DNA from: Pilimelia columellifera
GTDB lineage: Bacteria; Actinomycetota; Actinomycetes; Mycobacteriales; Micromonosporaceae
Direction of reading: 5' to 3'
Assembly: GCF_039532605.1 (NCBI RefSeq)
Contig: NZ_BAAARY010000002.1
Coordinates: 124,001 to 188,000 of the forward strand
Length of the DNA: 64,000 nucleotides
Shown: positions 16,488-24,694 of the stretch, piece after piece
Layout of the letters: each line of letters opens with the position of its first letter
Numbering within the stretch: the stretch's first letter is position 1
Made by a program: the position numbers and the translations under genes
Notes under the pieces: generated by a model
Told to the model about the DNA's origin: nothing
Seen by the model: only the letters and a program-made list of their open reading frames with translations
The model's database searches: none

Positions 16488-17647
16488 CCGACCCGATGAT
16501 CCTTGCCAGGATCGCCCTGACCTGGCTGGCGGAGCCGGGGCACCGGCACATTCACCAGCTGGTCGCCGAGCACGGCCCGGAGCAGGCGTTGGAGCAGCTC
16601 ATGGCCGGCGAGGTACCCGACGGCCGCCTCCGGGAGTCGGTCGCGGCCCGCCTTGCCGCTGGCGATCCACGGCGGGCTGCGGAGCTGGCGTTGAAGAGCG
16701 GCGAACGACTCGGCGCCCGGGTCCTCACCCCCGACGGCAACGAATGGCCGTGGCAGCTCGAAGACCTGGCCCGGCTGGACGACCTCGGCCCAGACGACCG
16801 GATGACCCGCCCACCACTGCTGCTGTGGCTGCGGGGCGCCCGGCTTGACCTCCAGGCTCCGGCTGTCGCCGTTGTGGGGGCGCGGGCGTCGTCACCGTAC
16901 GGCGAGCACATCGCGTCAGGTCTGGGACATGGCCTGGCCGAGCGCGGGTGGACGGTGGTCTCCGGCGGCGCGTACGGCATCGACGCGGCGGCACACCGTG
17001 GAAGCCTCACCGGCGGCGGCCCCACCGTCGCCGTCCTGGCCTGTGGTGTTGATCGGGCCTATCCGGCGGGACACGCGGCGTTGTTCGAACATATCGTCGA
17101 GACCGGTTCGCTGATCAGCGAATGGCCGCCCGGATCTGCTCCCTACCGGCACCGCTTCCTGACCCGCAATCGAGTGATCGCCGCGCTCACCCGTGGGACG
17201 GTGGTGGTGGAGGCCACCGCGCGCAGCGGGGCCCTGGCCACCCTACGAAGGGCCTCGGCTCTGGGGCGGCCGTCGATGGTGGTCCCCGGTCCGGTCACCG
17301 CAGCGACCTCGCGTGGGTGCCACATGGCAGCGCGGGCCGACCCGCAGGTCCGGCTAGTCACCGATCTGGCCGACGTGCTGGAGGAGGTTGGCCAGATCGG
17401 CGTGGACCTGGCGCCGCTGCCGAACGTGCCGGACCACCCGCGCGACCGGCTGGACGTGGTGACCGCGACCGTTCTTGACGCGGTCCCTGCCGGCCACGTC
17501 GTCCGTCCCGAGGAGATGAGCGCGAGCGCCGGGGTGCCGTTACGGCAGGTGCTGCGAGCGCTGCCTGCGCTGGTCGAACTCAACCTGGTGACCGCTCACG
17601 AGGGCGGCTACCGGGTCGTCGTCGGCCGCGACGGCATCTCCCGGTGA
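16484..17647 (+). CDS. dprA: DNA-processing protein DprA
   Basis: A 387-residue DprA/Smf protein, which loads RecA on incoming single-stranded DNA. The Rossmann core has VVGARASSPYGEHIASGL, SGGAYGIDAAAHRGSL, ERGWTVVSGG and FLTRNRVIAAL. A C-terminal winged-helix segment (EEMSASAGVPLRQVLRALPALVEL) follows, as in longer family members. GTG at 16484 overlaps the comM stop in a GTGA junction. It ends 8 bp from the convergent M23 peptidase gene. Confidence 0.95.
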   Translation: MTDPMILARIALTWLAEPGHRHIHQLVAEHGPEQALEQLMAGEVPDGRLRESVAARLAAGDPRRAAELALKSGERLGARVLTPDGNEWPWQLEDLARLDDLGPDDRMTRPPLLLWLRGARLDLQAPAVAVVGARASSPYGEHIASGLGHGLAERGWTVVSGGAYGIDAAAHRGSLTGGGPTVAVLACGVDRAYPAGHAALFEHIVETGSLISEWPPGSAPYRHRFLTRNRVIAALTRGTVVVEATARSGALATLRRASALGRPSMVVPGPVTAATSRGCHMAARADPQVRLVTDLADVLEEVGQIGVDLAPLPNVPDHPRDRLDVVTATVLDAVPAGHVVRPEEMSASAGVPLRQVLRALPALVELNLVTAHEGGYRVVVGRDGISR

Positions 17648-17655
17648 GGGGAAGC

Positions 17656-18411
17656 TCACCGAAGCGGCGGCGCGGCGATCACCGGCAGGAGCCGCACCCT
17701 GACGGCGCCGACGAGCAGCAGCGGATCGAGGTAGTCGCCATGGTGGATGGCGCCCCAGTGCAGGCAGGCGCTCGCGACGCAGCCCGGGTGATTGTCTCCC
17801 ACGACCCCGACCCGCTCACCGATCCGGACCTGCTGGCCACGACGGACCGACGCGACGACCGGCTCGTAAGTGGTGCGGAAGCCACCGGAGTGCTCGATGC
17901 TGATCACGCCGCGGTCGGCGAGTCTGCCGGCGAACACCACGCGCCCCGCAGCCGCCGCTACGACACTGGCCCCCGGCTGGACAGCGAGATCAACGCCACG
18001 GTGTCCAGGCAACCACGGCTGTGGTGGGGGCTGGAAAGCGCGGACGACCGGTCCTCGCGCGGGCCACGTCGCCGGCGTGGGCAGCCGGGCCTCGACAGTC
18101 GGGCCGGGAACGGCCTGCGAGTGACGGGTGGGCGGCAGGCCAGAGGCGGCAGCATGCGAGCCCGCGAGCGCTGGCGCGAATGCCAGGACGGTCAACCAGC
18201 GGACCATCCCGTGGGGCGCCGGGGCGGCGCGGAGCGGCGACATCCAGCGGTCGCTCGCCGGCTTGCCGCCAGTCCGCGTCGCCGCGTCTGCCCCACTGGA
18301 GGCATGATCCGCCTCAGCGGCGCCGTTGTAGCGGATCGGCCCGACAGGGGCCGGGTCGGGAATCTCGGGGGAGCTATCGAAAACGGTCATTTGCGCATCG
18401 TGACGCGTCAC
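17656..18411 (-). CDS. M23-family peptidoglycan metallopeptidase, secreted
   Basis: A cell-wall endopeptidase of the LytM/M23 type. The C-terminal domain has HRGVDLAV (first zinc ligands H and D) and LHWGAIHHGDY (the HxxxxxHW-like end of the fold). The frame gives 251 residues from GTG 18411, or 244 from ATG 18390. A signal-peptide-like stretch, MVRWLTVLAFAPALAGSHAA, begins only at residue 68, so the true start may be internal (ATG at 18243 or 18210). M23 genes are commonly found beside rpsB; here it lies on the far side of the yraN-comM-dprA block. A paired DnaA-like element lies upstream. Confidence 0.85.
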   Translation of the reverse strand: MTRHDAQMTVFDSSPEIPDPAPVGPIRYNGAAEADHASSGADAATRTGGKPASDRWMSPLRAAPAPHGMVRWLTVLAFAPALAGSHAAASGLPPTRHSQAVPGPTVEARLPTPATWPARGPVVRAFQPPPQPWLPGHRGVDLAVQPGASVVAAAAGRVVFAGRLADRGVISIEHSGGFRTTYEPVVASVRRGQQVRIGERVGVVGDNHPGCVASACLHWGAIHHGDYLDPLLLVGAVRVRLLPVIAAPPLR

Positions 18412-18442
18412 GGCGTCGCATGCGCTTGCCGCATCACTCGGC

Positions 18443-18470
18443 TGTGGACAACAGGACCTGCTGTGGATAA
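18443..18470 (-). promoter_or_regulatory. Second paired DnaA-box-like element, upstream of the M23 gene
   Basis: On the minus strand this reads TTATCCACA, 10 bases, TTGTCCACA, the same order and spacing as at 14537-14564. The two 28-bp elements agree at 25 of 28 positions, and both are followed by G. It ends 31 bases upstream of the M23 GTG and also lies 13 bp before the DUF2469 stop. The matching arrangement relative to two different genes suggests a shared regulatory element. Confidence 0.7.
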
Positions 18471-18483
18471 CCCGGAGCGGTCG

Positions 18484-18807
18484 TCAGGAGCCGAACCCGG
18501 ACTCAGCCGACAGCGAGATGTCCGGCTTCTCCAGCTCTTCGACATTCACGTCCTTGAACGTGATCACGCGTACGTTCTTGACGAAACGGGCGGGGCGGTA
18601 CATGTCCCAGACCCAGGCGTCATGCATCTCAACCTCGAAGTAGACCTCGCCATCGGCGTTGCGCACATGCAGGTCGACCTGGTTCGCCAGGTAGAACCGC
18701 CGCTCGGTCTCCACGACGTACGAGAACTGCCGGACGATGTCGCGATACTCCCGATAGAGCTGCAGCTCCATCTCGGTCTCATACTTTTCGAGATCCTCGG
18801 CGCTCAT
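18484..18807 (-). CDS. DUF2469 family protein
   Basis: A 107-residue acidic protein that matches the actinobacterial DUF2469 family throughout: MSAEDLEKYETEMELQLYRE, the FSYVVETERRFYLAN segment, VYFEVEMHDAWVWDMYRP and RFVKNVRVITFKDVNVEEL. Function is unknown. It is almost always next to rnhB, and here its ATG overlaps the rnhB stop. It is the last gene of the rpsP-to-rnhB run on this strand. Confidence 0.93.
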   Translation of the reverse strand: MSAEDLEKYETEMELQLYREYRDIVRQFSYVVETERRFYLANQVDLHVRNADGEVYFEVEMHDAWVWDMYRPARFVKNVRVITFKDVNVEELEKPDISLSAESGFGS

Positions 18808-19583
18808 CGTCCTCCGCCCTCCATGGCCACATCTTCCCCCACCGACGACGGCGACAGCCCGTGCGCCTGCAACGCCACGCCGACCGTACCCTCCCCGGTC
18901 GCGGGACCACCGCCCGGAGTCAGCCGCTCGGCCCAGGTCGCGGCGGCCGCGGCGACGTTGACATACGAGTAACGATGCTGCGGGCAGGGGCCGCGCGCAG
19001 CCATGGCGGCGGCGTGCTCGGCGGTGACGTAACCCTTGTGGTCGGCGAAGCCGTAGCCGGGATGCTCCGTGTCCAGCTCAACCATGATCCGGTCCCGGCT
19101 GACTTTGGCGATGACGCTCGCCGCGGCCACGCAGGCGGCCACCTGATCGCCCTTCCACACCGCCAGGCCGGGCACGCCGAGGCCGTCGACGCCGAAACCG
19201 TCGGTCAGGACGTAGTCGGGGGCGGGGCGCAGGCCGGCGAGGGCCCTGCGCATCGCCGCGAGGTTGCACACATGCAGCCCGCGCGCGTCCACCTCGGCGG
19301 GTGGGATGACCACGACGGCATACGCCAACGCCTGCCGAATGACCGCCTGGTACACCCGTTCGCGGGCGGCTGGGGTGAGTAGCTTCGAGTCGTTGAGGCC
19401 CTCGATCTCGCCGGCCGGACCCGGGGCGAGGACGGCGGCCGCGGCGACCAACGGACCCGCGCAGGCGCCCCGGCCAGCCTCATCGGCGCCGGCGACGACG
19501 TCAAAGCCCCGACGCCGCAGCGCACGTTCGAGGCTGTAGAGCCCGCCGTCGCGGCGCAGCAGGGTCCGTGGGGGCGTCAGCAT
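18804..19583 (-). CDS. rnhB: Ribonuclease HII
   Basis: Removes ribonucleotides from RNA:DNA hybrids and genomic DNA. The 259-residue product has the catalytic GADEAGRGACAGPLVAAA, then GLNDSKLLTPAARE, YVLTDGF with a further active-site Asp, and HPGYGFADHKGY. An extra C-terminal tail of about 30 residues after AERL is not part of the core. The ATG overlaps the NUDIX gene stop by 7 bp, and the stop overlaps the DUF2469 start. Confidence 0.96.
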   Translation of the reverse strand: MLTPPRTLLRRDGGLYSLERALRRRGFDVVAGADEAGRGACAGPLVAAAAVLAPGPAGEIEGLNDSKLLTPAARERVYQAVIRQALAYAVVVIPPAEVDARGLHVCNLAAMRRALAGLRPAPDYVLTDGFGVDGLGVPGLAVWKGDQVAACVAAASVIAKVSRDRIMVELDTEHPGYGFADHKGYVTAEHAAAMAARGPCPQHRYSYVNVAAAAATWAERLTPGGGPATGEGTVGVALQAHGLSPSSVGEDVAMEGGGR

Positions 19584-20029
19584 CTGAGCGCCTCCTCCAG
19601 TCGGGCTCTGAGGTCGGCCGGGTAGACAGGTTCGGCCGCCACTGCCAGGTCAGTCGCCGTCCACCAGCGGAAGTCGCTGATCGTACGCCGCTCAACCTCG
19701 GTGTGGGCGTGCGGATACGCCATAAACGCGTCCACTGGGACGACGAAGTAGTCCTGACGCTGGCGTACCACGCGGCCGTCCCAGTCGAACTCGACGACGT
19801 CCTGCCAGGTCGGCGTGCCGACCTGGCAGATATCGACGATGAGGCCCGTCTCCTCGGCCAGCTCACGGACCAGGGCCTGTGCGGGGGTCTCCCCGGCATC
19901 GACGCCACCGCCGGGAAGCAACCAGTAGCGGTCCAGCGGCCGGTTCGGGTAGCAGGCCCGGATCATGAGGACCCGGCCGGCGGGGTCGATGAGCGCTGCG
20001 CGTGCGGCGCGGCGGTCGATGGGTCCCAT
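19577..20029 (-). CDS. NUDIX hydrolase
   Basis: A 150-residue hydrolase of nucleoside-diphosphate-linked compounds. The Nudix box is complete: it opens GGGVDAGE at about residue 40 and continues through ALVRELAEETGL, giving GX5EX7REUXEEXGU. The protein has no extra domain, so the substrate cannot be told. It sits between lepB and rnhB on the same strand, overlapping rnhB by 7 bp. Confidence 0.92.
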   Translation of the reverse strand: MGPIDRRAARAALIDPAGRVLMIRACYPNRPLDRYWLLPGGGVDAGETPAQALVRELAEETGLIVDICQVGTPTWQDVVEFDWDGRVVRQRQDYFVVPVDAFMAYPHAHTEVERRTISDFRWWTATDLAVAAEPVYPADLRARLEEALRC

Positions 20030-20092
20030 CGGTGTCAGCGTAGACCGGGCGACCGGCGGCCGGATACCGAGGCGTGGCCGTGGCCAACGGCG

Positions 20093-20734
20093 CTACGGCT
20101 GCCTCGGGTCGGGAATGACGTCGTAGCCCGACGGCGGGGTGAGCCAGGTGGCCCGGTCGAACGGCCAGAACAGGACGAAGGCGCGGCCGACCACTGAGTC
20201 AACGGGCACGGTCGCCACCTGGAGATCGGAGCTGGTCTTCCAATGCTCCAGCGAGTCCCCGGACTCGGAGCGGTGGTCGCCCATGACCCAGAGGCGGTCC
20301 GGCGGGACCACGATCTCGAACTCTTTGTCGGCAGCGGGGTCGCTGACGCCGTTCTCGTTGAAGATGTAGGGCTCGTCCAGCGAAACCCCGTTGATCATGA
20401 GACGTTGACGGGCGTCGCAGCACTGGACCTTGTCACCAGGCAGGCCGATGACCCGTTTGATGAAGTCGTCGCTCTCCGCGCCGCTGCGCCAGTCAGAGGG
20501 CGCCTTGAAGACGACGATCTCGCCACGGTCCGGGCCGCGGAACTTGTAGACGAGCTTGTTGACCAGCACCCGGTCGTTGAGGTTCAGAGTGTGCTCCATC
20601 GACGGCGACGGGATGTAGAAGGTCTGGAGCACGAACGCGCGCACCAGCAGGGCGACCACGATCGCCACCGCCAACAGGATCGGCATCTCGCGCCAGAAGG
20701 AGGTACGACGCTTGTCGGTCTGCTCGTCAATCAC
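20093..20734 (-). CDS. lepB: Signal peptidase I (second copy)
   Basis: A 213-residue type I signal peptidase with one N-terminal TM (about residues 16-36). The catalytic serine is S45 in SPSME and the general-base lysine is K93 in FIKRVIGLPGD; the C-terminal box MGDHRSESGDS is present. The start is GTG at 20734. It has no ribosome site, but a TACTCT -10-like hexamer lies 6 bases upstream, so the mRNA is probably leaderless. The gene follows a second, longer signal peptidase gene after 97 bp. Together they process secreted proteins at the membrane. Confidence 0.93.
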   Translation of the reverse strand: MIDEQTDKRRTSFWREMPILLAVAIVVALLVRAFVLQTFYIPSPSMEHTLNLNDRVLVNKLVYKFRGPDRGEIVVFKAPSDWRSGAESDDFIKRVIGLPGDKVQCCDARQRLMINGVSLDEPYIFNENGVSDPAADKEFEIVVPPDRLWVMGDHRSESGDSLEHWKTSSDLQVATVPVDSVVGRAFVLFWPFDRATWLTPPSGYDVIPDPRQP

Positions 20735-20740
20735 CGGGAA

Positions 20741-20768
20741 AGAGTACGACGATCCGCTGAGAAGTTCC
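20741..20768 (-). promoter_or_regulatory. Candidate leaderless promoter for the second lepB
   Basis: On the minus strand GGAACT (20768-20763), 16 bases, then TACTCT (20746-20741), ending 6 bases before the GTG start. TACTCT fits the TANNNT -10 pattern of actinobacteria. GGAAC resembles the -35 of extracytoplasmic-stress sigma factors. Both assignments are by eye. Confidence 0.4.
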
Positions 20769-20831
20769 TGCGAGAACGCGCTGGATCGGTAGAAGCTGAC
20801 AGAAGAGGAAGCCGCCCCCCGAAAACACCTT

Positions 20832-22520
20832 CTAATCCGGTATCTGGGCTTTCCTGGCCGGCTGGGCTCTTGTTGGACCCGGCGGCGCGCCGGCTGGCAC
20901 CGCGTCGAACGTGGACGGGGGCTCCAGATCCCGCCAGCTCGTGGTCGGCCAGGCGACGACGATAGCCCTGCCGATGATCTTGTTAATGGGAACCAGACCC
21001 TGACAACGGCCGTCCAGCGACACCAGCCGATGGTCACCCATGACGAGCATCTGCCCCTCGCCGACGACCACTTCGTCGAACCGCCGGCCGCGGCACTGAC
21101 CTTCCGCGCTCGCCTCCAACGGCGAGTTCTCAAAGATGTACGGCTCCTCGATCGGGACGCCGTTGATCTGCACCCGACCCTGGGCGTCGCAGCACGAGAC
21201 CCGATCCCCCGGCATGCCGATGATCCGCTTGATGAAGTCCTTGTCGCCGGGCCGGGTCAGGCCGACTAGGTCGCCGAGCGTCCCGCTGGCTTTGGACGCG
21301 AAACCCTGATTCGCCGGGGCAGGTGGCGTCTCCGAGAGCCAGTTCTCCGGCCCGGCGAAGACCACGATCTCACCGCGTTGTGGCCCACGCATGTCGTAGA
21401 TGAACTTGTTGACCAGCACTCGGTCCCCGATGAGCAGCGTGTTCTCCATCGACGCGGACGGGATGAAGAATGCCTGCACCAGAAACGTGCGGATGAGCAC
21501 GGCGAGGCAGAACGCGATGGTCAGCAGCAATGGCATCTCCTGCCACAGCGGCATCTCCTTGCGCTTGGTCGCTGGCGTGGCAGCGACCTGACGACGCCCC
21601 GGCTCGCCGGCTCGGTGACCGATCGACTCCGAGGACCGGCCTGCGGTCGGGCTCTGACCTGGCATTGAGACCCGTGCGCGGGCCGGCACCCGCAGCTGCC
21701 CGGTGGCCGTCGAGCGGCGCCGCGCGGAGGCTGTCTCGGAACCGGCGCCGTAACGCGGGCCCTGATCCCGACCAGCCTCGGGCGACGACCGGCCGTGCTC
21801 GGGCCCGCCGGCGCGGCGTCGGTAGTCGCGTCCGGCACCGCCCTGGGGGCGTGCTGACCGGGCTGTCGGCGCGTCGCGCCCAGCGTCCAGCGTAGGACGG
21901 GACCCCGGACGCTCCCGTTCCCCCGCAGGCGGACCGGACCGTCGGCTGTCATCGCTCCGGAGCGCCCGGCGCGCCGACCGCGATGGCGCGTCGTCGAACC
22001 CCGGCCCCTCCTGACCCGACGCCGCCTCGGCGCGCCTGGGCGGATCCGAAGGGGACGAATCCTCGGTGTGAGCACGGAACCGACGACCAGAGCCGCCGGG
22101 GCTGGCGGCGCCGCCGTCCGTCAGCCGGGAGTCGAACGGGGCAGGCTGCGGATACCTGTACGGATCATCCCGCGGATACGACGAACTCGCGGTGACATAC
22201 CGACCCGAAGCGGGCTCATCCGGACTGGGCCCATGATCGGCGTACGGGACATCGTGTCCGTACCGGCTCGCCTGACCGCGATCGTCAGGACGTCGAGTGG
22301 GGACCCACCGGCCGCGCTCGTGCGCACGGTCGGACCGCGAGGACCAGTCGGCGCCAGCGCCGGGAGCCGGTTCAAGCCACTGGCCGAGCTGGGCGATGTC
22401 GTCGTCACGCCAATCCCAGGAAACAGCGCTACCGTCCGGCTCACCCCCTGGGGATTCCGCCGGACGGTAGTTCTGGAATTCGCCGCGGTCATCGCCACGG
22501 TCGAAGCGCGAGCCATACAT
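20832..22520 (-). CDS. lepB: Signal peptidase I with a ~320-residue disordered N-terminal extension
   Basis: A 562-residue protein. The C-terminal ~240 residues are a complete signal peptidase I: a TM at about residues 330-350, catalytic Ser357 in SASMENTL, Lys431 in FIKRIIGMPGD, and VMGDHRLVSLDG. The first ~320 residues are low-complexity, rich in Arg, Gly, Pro, Ser and Asp, and presumably cytoplasmic. Long tails are known in actinobacterial LepB, but this one is large. The ATG at 22520 is chosen; a TTG three codons upstream is also possible. No ribosome site is visible, so translation may be leaderless. Confidence 0.9.
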   Translation of the reverse strand: MYGSRFDRGDDRGEFQNYRPAESPGGEPDGSAVSWDWRDDDIAQLGQWLEPAPGAGADWSSRSDRAHERGRWVPTRRPDDRGQASRYGHDVPYADHGPSPDEPASGRYVTASSSYPRDDPYRYPQPAPFDSRLTDGGAASPGGSGRRFRAHTEDSSPSDPPRRAEAASGQEGPGFDDAPSRSARRALRSDDSRRSGPPAGERERPGSRPTLDAGRDAPTARSARPQGGAGRDYRRRAGGPEHGRSSPEAGRDQGPRYGAGSETASARRRSTATGQLRVPARARVSMPGQSPTAGRSSESIGHRAGEPGRRQVAATPATKRKEMPLWQEMPLLLTIAFCLAVLIRTFLVQAFFIPSASMENTLLIGDRVLVNKFIYDMRGPQRGEIVVFAGPENWLSETPPAPANQGFASKASGTLGDLVGLTRPGDKDFIKRIIGMPGDRVSCCDAQGRVQINGVPIEEPYIFENSPLEASAEGQCRGRRFDEVVVGEGQMLVMGDHRLVSLDGRCQGLVPINKIIGRAIVVAWPTTSWRDLEPPSTFDAVPAGAPPGPTRAQPARKAQIPD

Positions 22521-22599
22521 CGAGGTCAAGCGTAAGCGTCACACCACTGTTTCGCCCAACCCGATTGGCTACAGCCGATGTGAGAACGGCCAGTAAAGG

Positions 22600-22953
22600 T
22601 CAGCTGACCCTCTCGCGAAGCTCCTTGATCTTGGCTGCCTTGCCGCGGAGGTTGCGCAGGTAGTAGAGCTTGGCCCGGCGCACGTCACCTCGGGTGACGA
22701 CTTCAAGGCGGTCGATCGACGGGCTGTTGACCGGGTAGGTTCGCTCGACACCGACGCCGAAGCTGACCTTACGGATGGTGAAGGTCTCACGCAGACCCGA
22801 GCCCTGACGGCGGATGACCACACCCTGGAACACCTGCACACGGGACCGGTTGCCTTCAACAACCCGGGCGTGCACCTTGAGCGTGTCACCGGCGCGGAAG
22901 TCCGGGATGTCGGTCCGCTGGGACTGCGCGTCCAGAGCGTCCAGCGTGTTCAT
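22600..22953 (-). CDS. rplS: 50S ribosomal protein L19
   Basis: A 117-residue L19 at the 30S-50S interface. It has DIPDFRAGDTLKVHARVVEG, RVQVFQGVVIRRQGSG, RETFTIRKVSFGVGVER and AKLYYLRNLRGKAAKIKE, all conserved. The ATG at 22953 has GAGG upstream. It follows trmD by 86 bp with a hairpin-bearing leader, and precedes the two signal peptidase genes. Confidence 0.97.
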   Translation of the reverse strand: MNTLDALDAQSQRTDIPDFRAGDTLKVHARVVEGNRSRVQVFQGVVIRRQGSGLRETFTIRKVSFGVGVERTYPVNSPSIDRLEVVTRGDVRRAKLYYLRNLRGKAAKIKELRERVS

Positions 22954-22979
22954 CGCTGCTGATACCTCGTCGGCTCAAG

Positions 22980-23000
22980 GCACACCGGACTCCGGCGTGC
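22980..23000 (-). other. Hairpin in the rplS leader
   Basis: In minus-strand RNA a 9-bp stem with one G-U pair and an AGU triloop spans 22980-23000, ending 26 bases upstream of the rplS start. A second stem, GGGGTT with AACCCC (23013-23018 and 23033-23038), lies just past the trmD stop. L19 leaders are known to be autoregulatory in some bacteria; here that is only suggested by position. Confidence 0.45.
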
Positions 23001-23039
23001 GTAAACGTTGTTGGGGTTCATCACCTTTCGGCAACCCCC

Positions 23040-23837
23040 CTACTCTGCCACATCGGGGGCCGGTACCTGAAATCCGGCCTCAGCCAGGAAGGCGATGTCC
23101 TGCTTGGTCAGCGTGGACGGGCCCTGGCGAGCGAGGAGATCCGGTCGACGCTGCGCGGTACGCAGCAGCGACTGTTCCCGGCGCCACTGCGCGATCCTAC
23201 CGTGATCCCCCGAGCGTAGGACATCGGGCGTCGCCAGCTCCCGCCACCGGGCCGGCTTGGTATACATCGGGGCCTCGAGCAGCCCGTCGGCGTGCGACTC
23301 CTCCGCCAGCGAGTCGGCGTTACCGAGGACTCCCGGCACGAGTCGGATGACCGCCTCAAGCATGACCAGGACGGCGACCTCGCCGCCGAAGAGCACGTAG
23401 TCGCCGAGCGAGACCTCGGTGACCCGGGTCCGGGCCGCGTAGTGCTCAAGAACCCGCTGGTCGATGCCTTCGTACCGGCCGCAGGCGAACAGCAGCCGCG
23501 ACTCGGCGGCCAGCTCGGCCGCCAGCGACTGCGAGAACGGCACACCCGCCGGAGACGGCACGATGAGCCGGGGTGACGCCGGTGCCCCCGGCACGGTGGA
23601 ATCGTCCATGCCGGCAAGAAGATGATCCAGCGCCTCGCCCCACGGCTCGGGTCGCATGACCATGCCGGGCCCACCGCCGTACGGGGTGTCGTCGACGGTC
23701 CGGTGGAGGTCGTGCGTCCAGTCCCGCAGGTCATGCAACCGGACGTCGATCAGGCCGGCGGCGTGGGATCGTCCGATGAGAGACAGCTCCAACGGAGCGA
23801 AGTAGTCCGGGAAGATGCTGACGATATCGATCTTCAT
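23040..23837 (-). CDS. trmD: tRNA (guanine-N1-37) methyltransferase
   Basis: Methylates N1 of G37 in tRNAs that read CNN codons, preventing frameshifts. The 265-residue product has the SPOUT trefoil-knot features: MKIDIVSIFPDYF, DDTPYGGGPGMVMRPEP, LLFACGRYEGIDQRV and EVSLGDYVLFGGEVAVLVMLEA. It lies between rimM and rplS on the same strand, 56 bp after rimM. Confidence 0.97.
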   Translation of the reverse strand: MKIDIVSIFPDYFAPLELSLIGRSHAAGLIDVRLHDLRDWTHDLHRTVDDTPYGGGPGMVMRPEPWGEALDHLLAGMDDSTVPGAPASPRLIVPSPAGVPFSQSLAAELAAESRLLFACGRYEGIDQRVLEHYAARTRVTEVSLGDYVLFGGEVAVLVMLEAVIRLVPGVLGNADSLAEESHADGLLEAPMYTKPARWRELATPDVLRSGDHGRIAQWRREQSLLRTAQRRPDLLARQGPSTLTKQDIAFLAEAGFQVPAPDVAE

Positions 23838-23893
23838 TTCACGCCTTACCGCTTCACGACGTCACCGGCCGTGGTTGGGAACCGCTTCCGCGG

Positions 23894-24454
23894 TCACAGG
23901 TCGAACAGACCGTCCGGCGGGGTCACCAGAACCCGGCCGCCGGGGACATCGACCTCGGGCACGATCGCCTTGACGAACGGGACCAACGCCTGTTGGCCGT
24001 CGGAGCGACGCAGCACCAGCAGGTCCGAGGCGGGAGCGTGTTCGATCCGGGTGACCGTGCCCAACTCGTCACCGGAGGGTGTCACCGCACGCAGGCCGAT
24101 GAGCTGGTGGTCGTGGAACTCGTCCGGGTCCGCCGGGGCGGGCACACCGGTAGCGTCGAACCAGAGCAGGACGCCTCGCAGATCATCGGCCTGGTTGCGG
24201 TCGATGACGCCCGCGAACACGACGATGAGCCGGCCCTGGTGCTCACGCAGAGACTCGATCTCCAACTCGTCCGGGACGACCCACCTGCCGTCCGACGCGC
24301 CGTCGACCGGAGCGAAACCTGGACCCCGTGCGGTGCCCGCGAGAAGCCGGACACCGGGCTGGAACCGGTCGCGCGGATCATCCGTCCGCACATCCACGAT
24401 GACCTCACCGCGGATTCCGTGCGGACGGATGATCCGCCCAACGACCAGATGCAT
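23894..24454 (-). CDS. rimM: Ribosome maturation factor RimM
   Basis: Assists assembly of the 30S head. The 186-residue product starts MHLVVGRIIRPHGIRGEV, the RimM N-terminal signature, and ends with a PRC-barrel domain (FHDHQLIGLRAV, VPFVKAIVPEVD). The ATG at 24454 is 5 bp after the khpA stop. Confidence 0.95.
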   Translation of the reverse strand: MHLVVGRIIRPHGIRGEVIVDVRTDDPRDRFQPGVRLLAGTARGPGFAPVDGASDGRWVVPDELEIESLREHQGRLIVVFAGVIDRNQADDLRGVLLWFDATGVPAPADPDEFHDHQLIGLRAVTPSGDELGTVTRIEHAPASDLLVLRRSDGQQALVPFVKAIVPEVDVPGGRVLVTPPDGLFDL

Positions 24455-24459
24455 ACGCG

Positions 24460-24693
24460 TCAGTACGCGTCGACAATGTCGACGCGTACGCCGCGCCCGC
24501 CGATCGAGCCCACCACCTGGCGCAGGGCCTTGGCGGTGCGGCCGCCACGACCGATCACCGTGCCCAGATCCTCGGGGTGGACGCGAACCTCCAGGCGCTT
24601 GCCCCGGCGGGAGTCGACCAGCCGGACGCGGACATCATCAGGGTTCTCGACGATGCCCTTGACCAGGTGCTCCAACGCGGGCCGCAGCGCCAT
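24460..24693 (-). CDS. khpA: KH-domain RNA-binding protein KhpA
   Basis: A 77-residue single KH-domain protein. The GxxG-type loop lies in VIGRGGRTAKALRQVV, and the acidic C-terminus ends VDIVDAY. KhpA pairs with KhpB in Gram-positive bacteria, where the pair binds many RNAs and affects cell elongation. The ATG is 1 bp after the rpsP stop (TGACATG) and the gene is 5 bp from rimM, so it belongs to the rpsP-rimM-trmD operon. Confidence 0.94.
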   Translation of the reverse strand: MALRPALEHLVKGIVENPDDVRVRLVDSRRGKRLEVRVHPEDLGTVIGRGGRTAKALRQVVGSIGGRGVRVDIVDAY

Positions 24694-24694
24694 G

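Noticed and set aside
14537..18470. The inverted pair of 28-bp elements as ends of a mobile element
   Set aside because: No transposase lies between them, no target-site duplication was seen, and yraN-comM-dprA with a nearby M23 gene is an ordinary chromosomal arrangement. The 9-mers are DnaA boxes.
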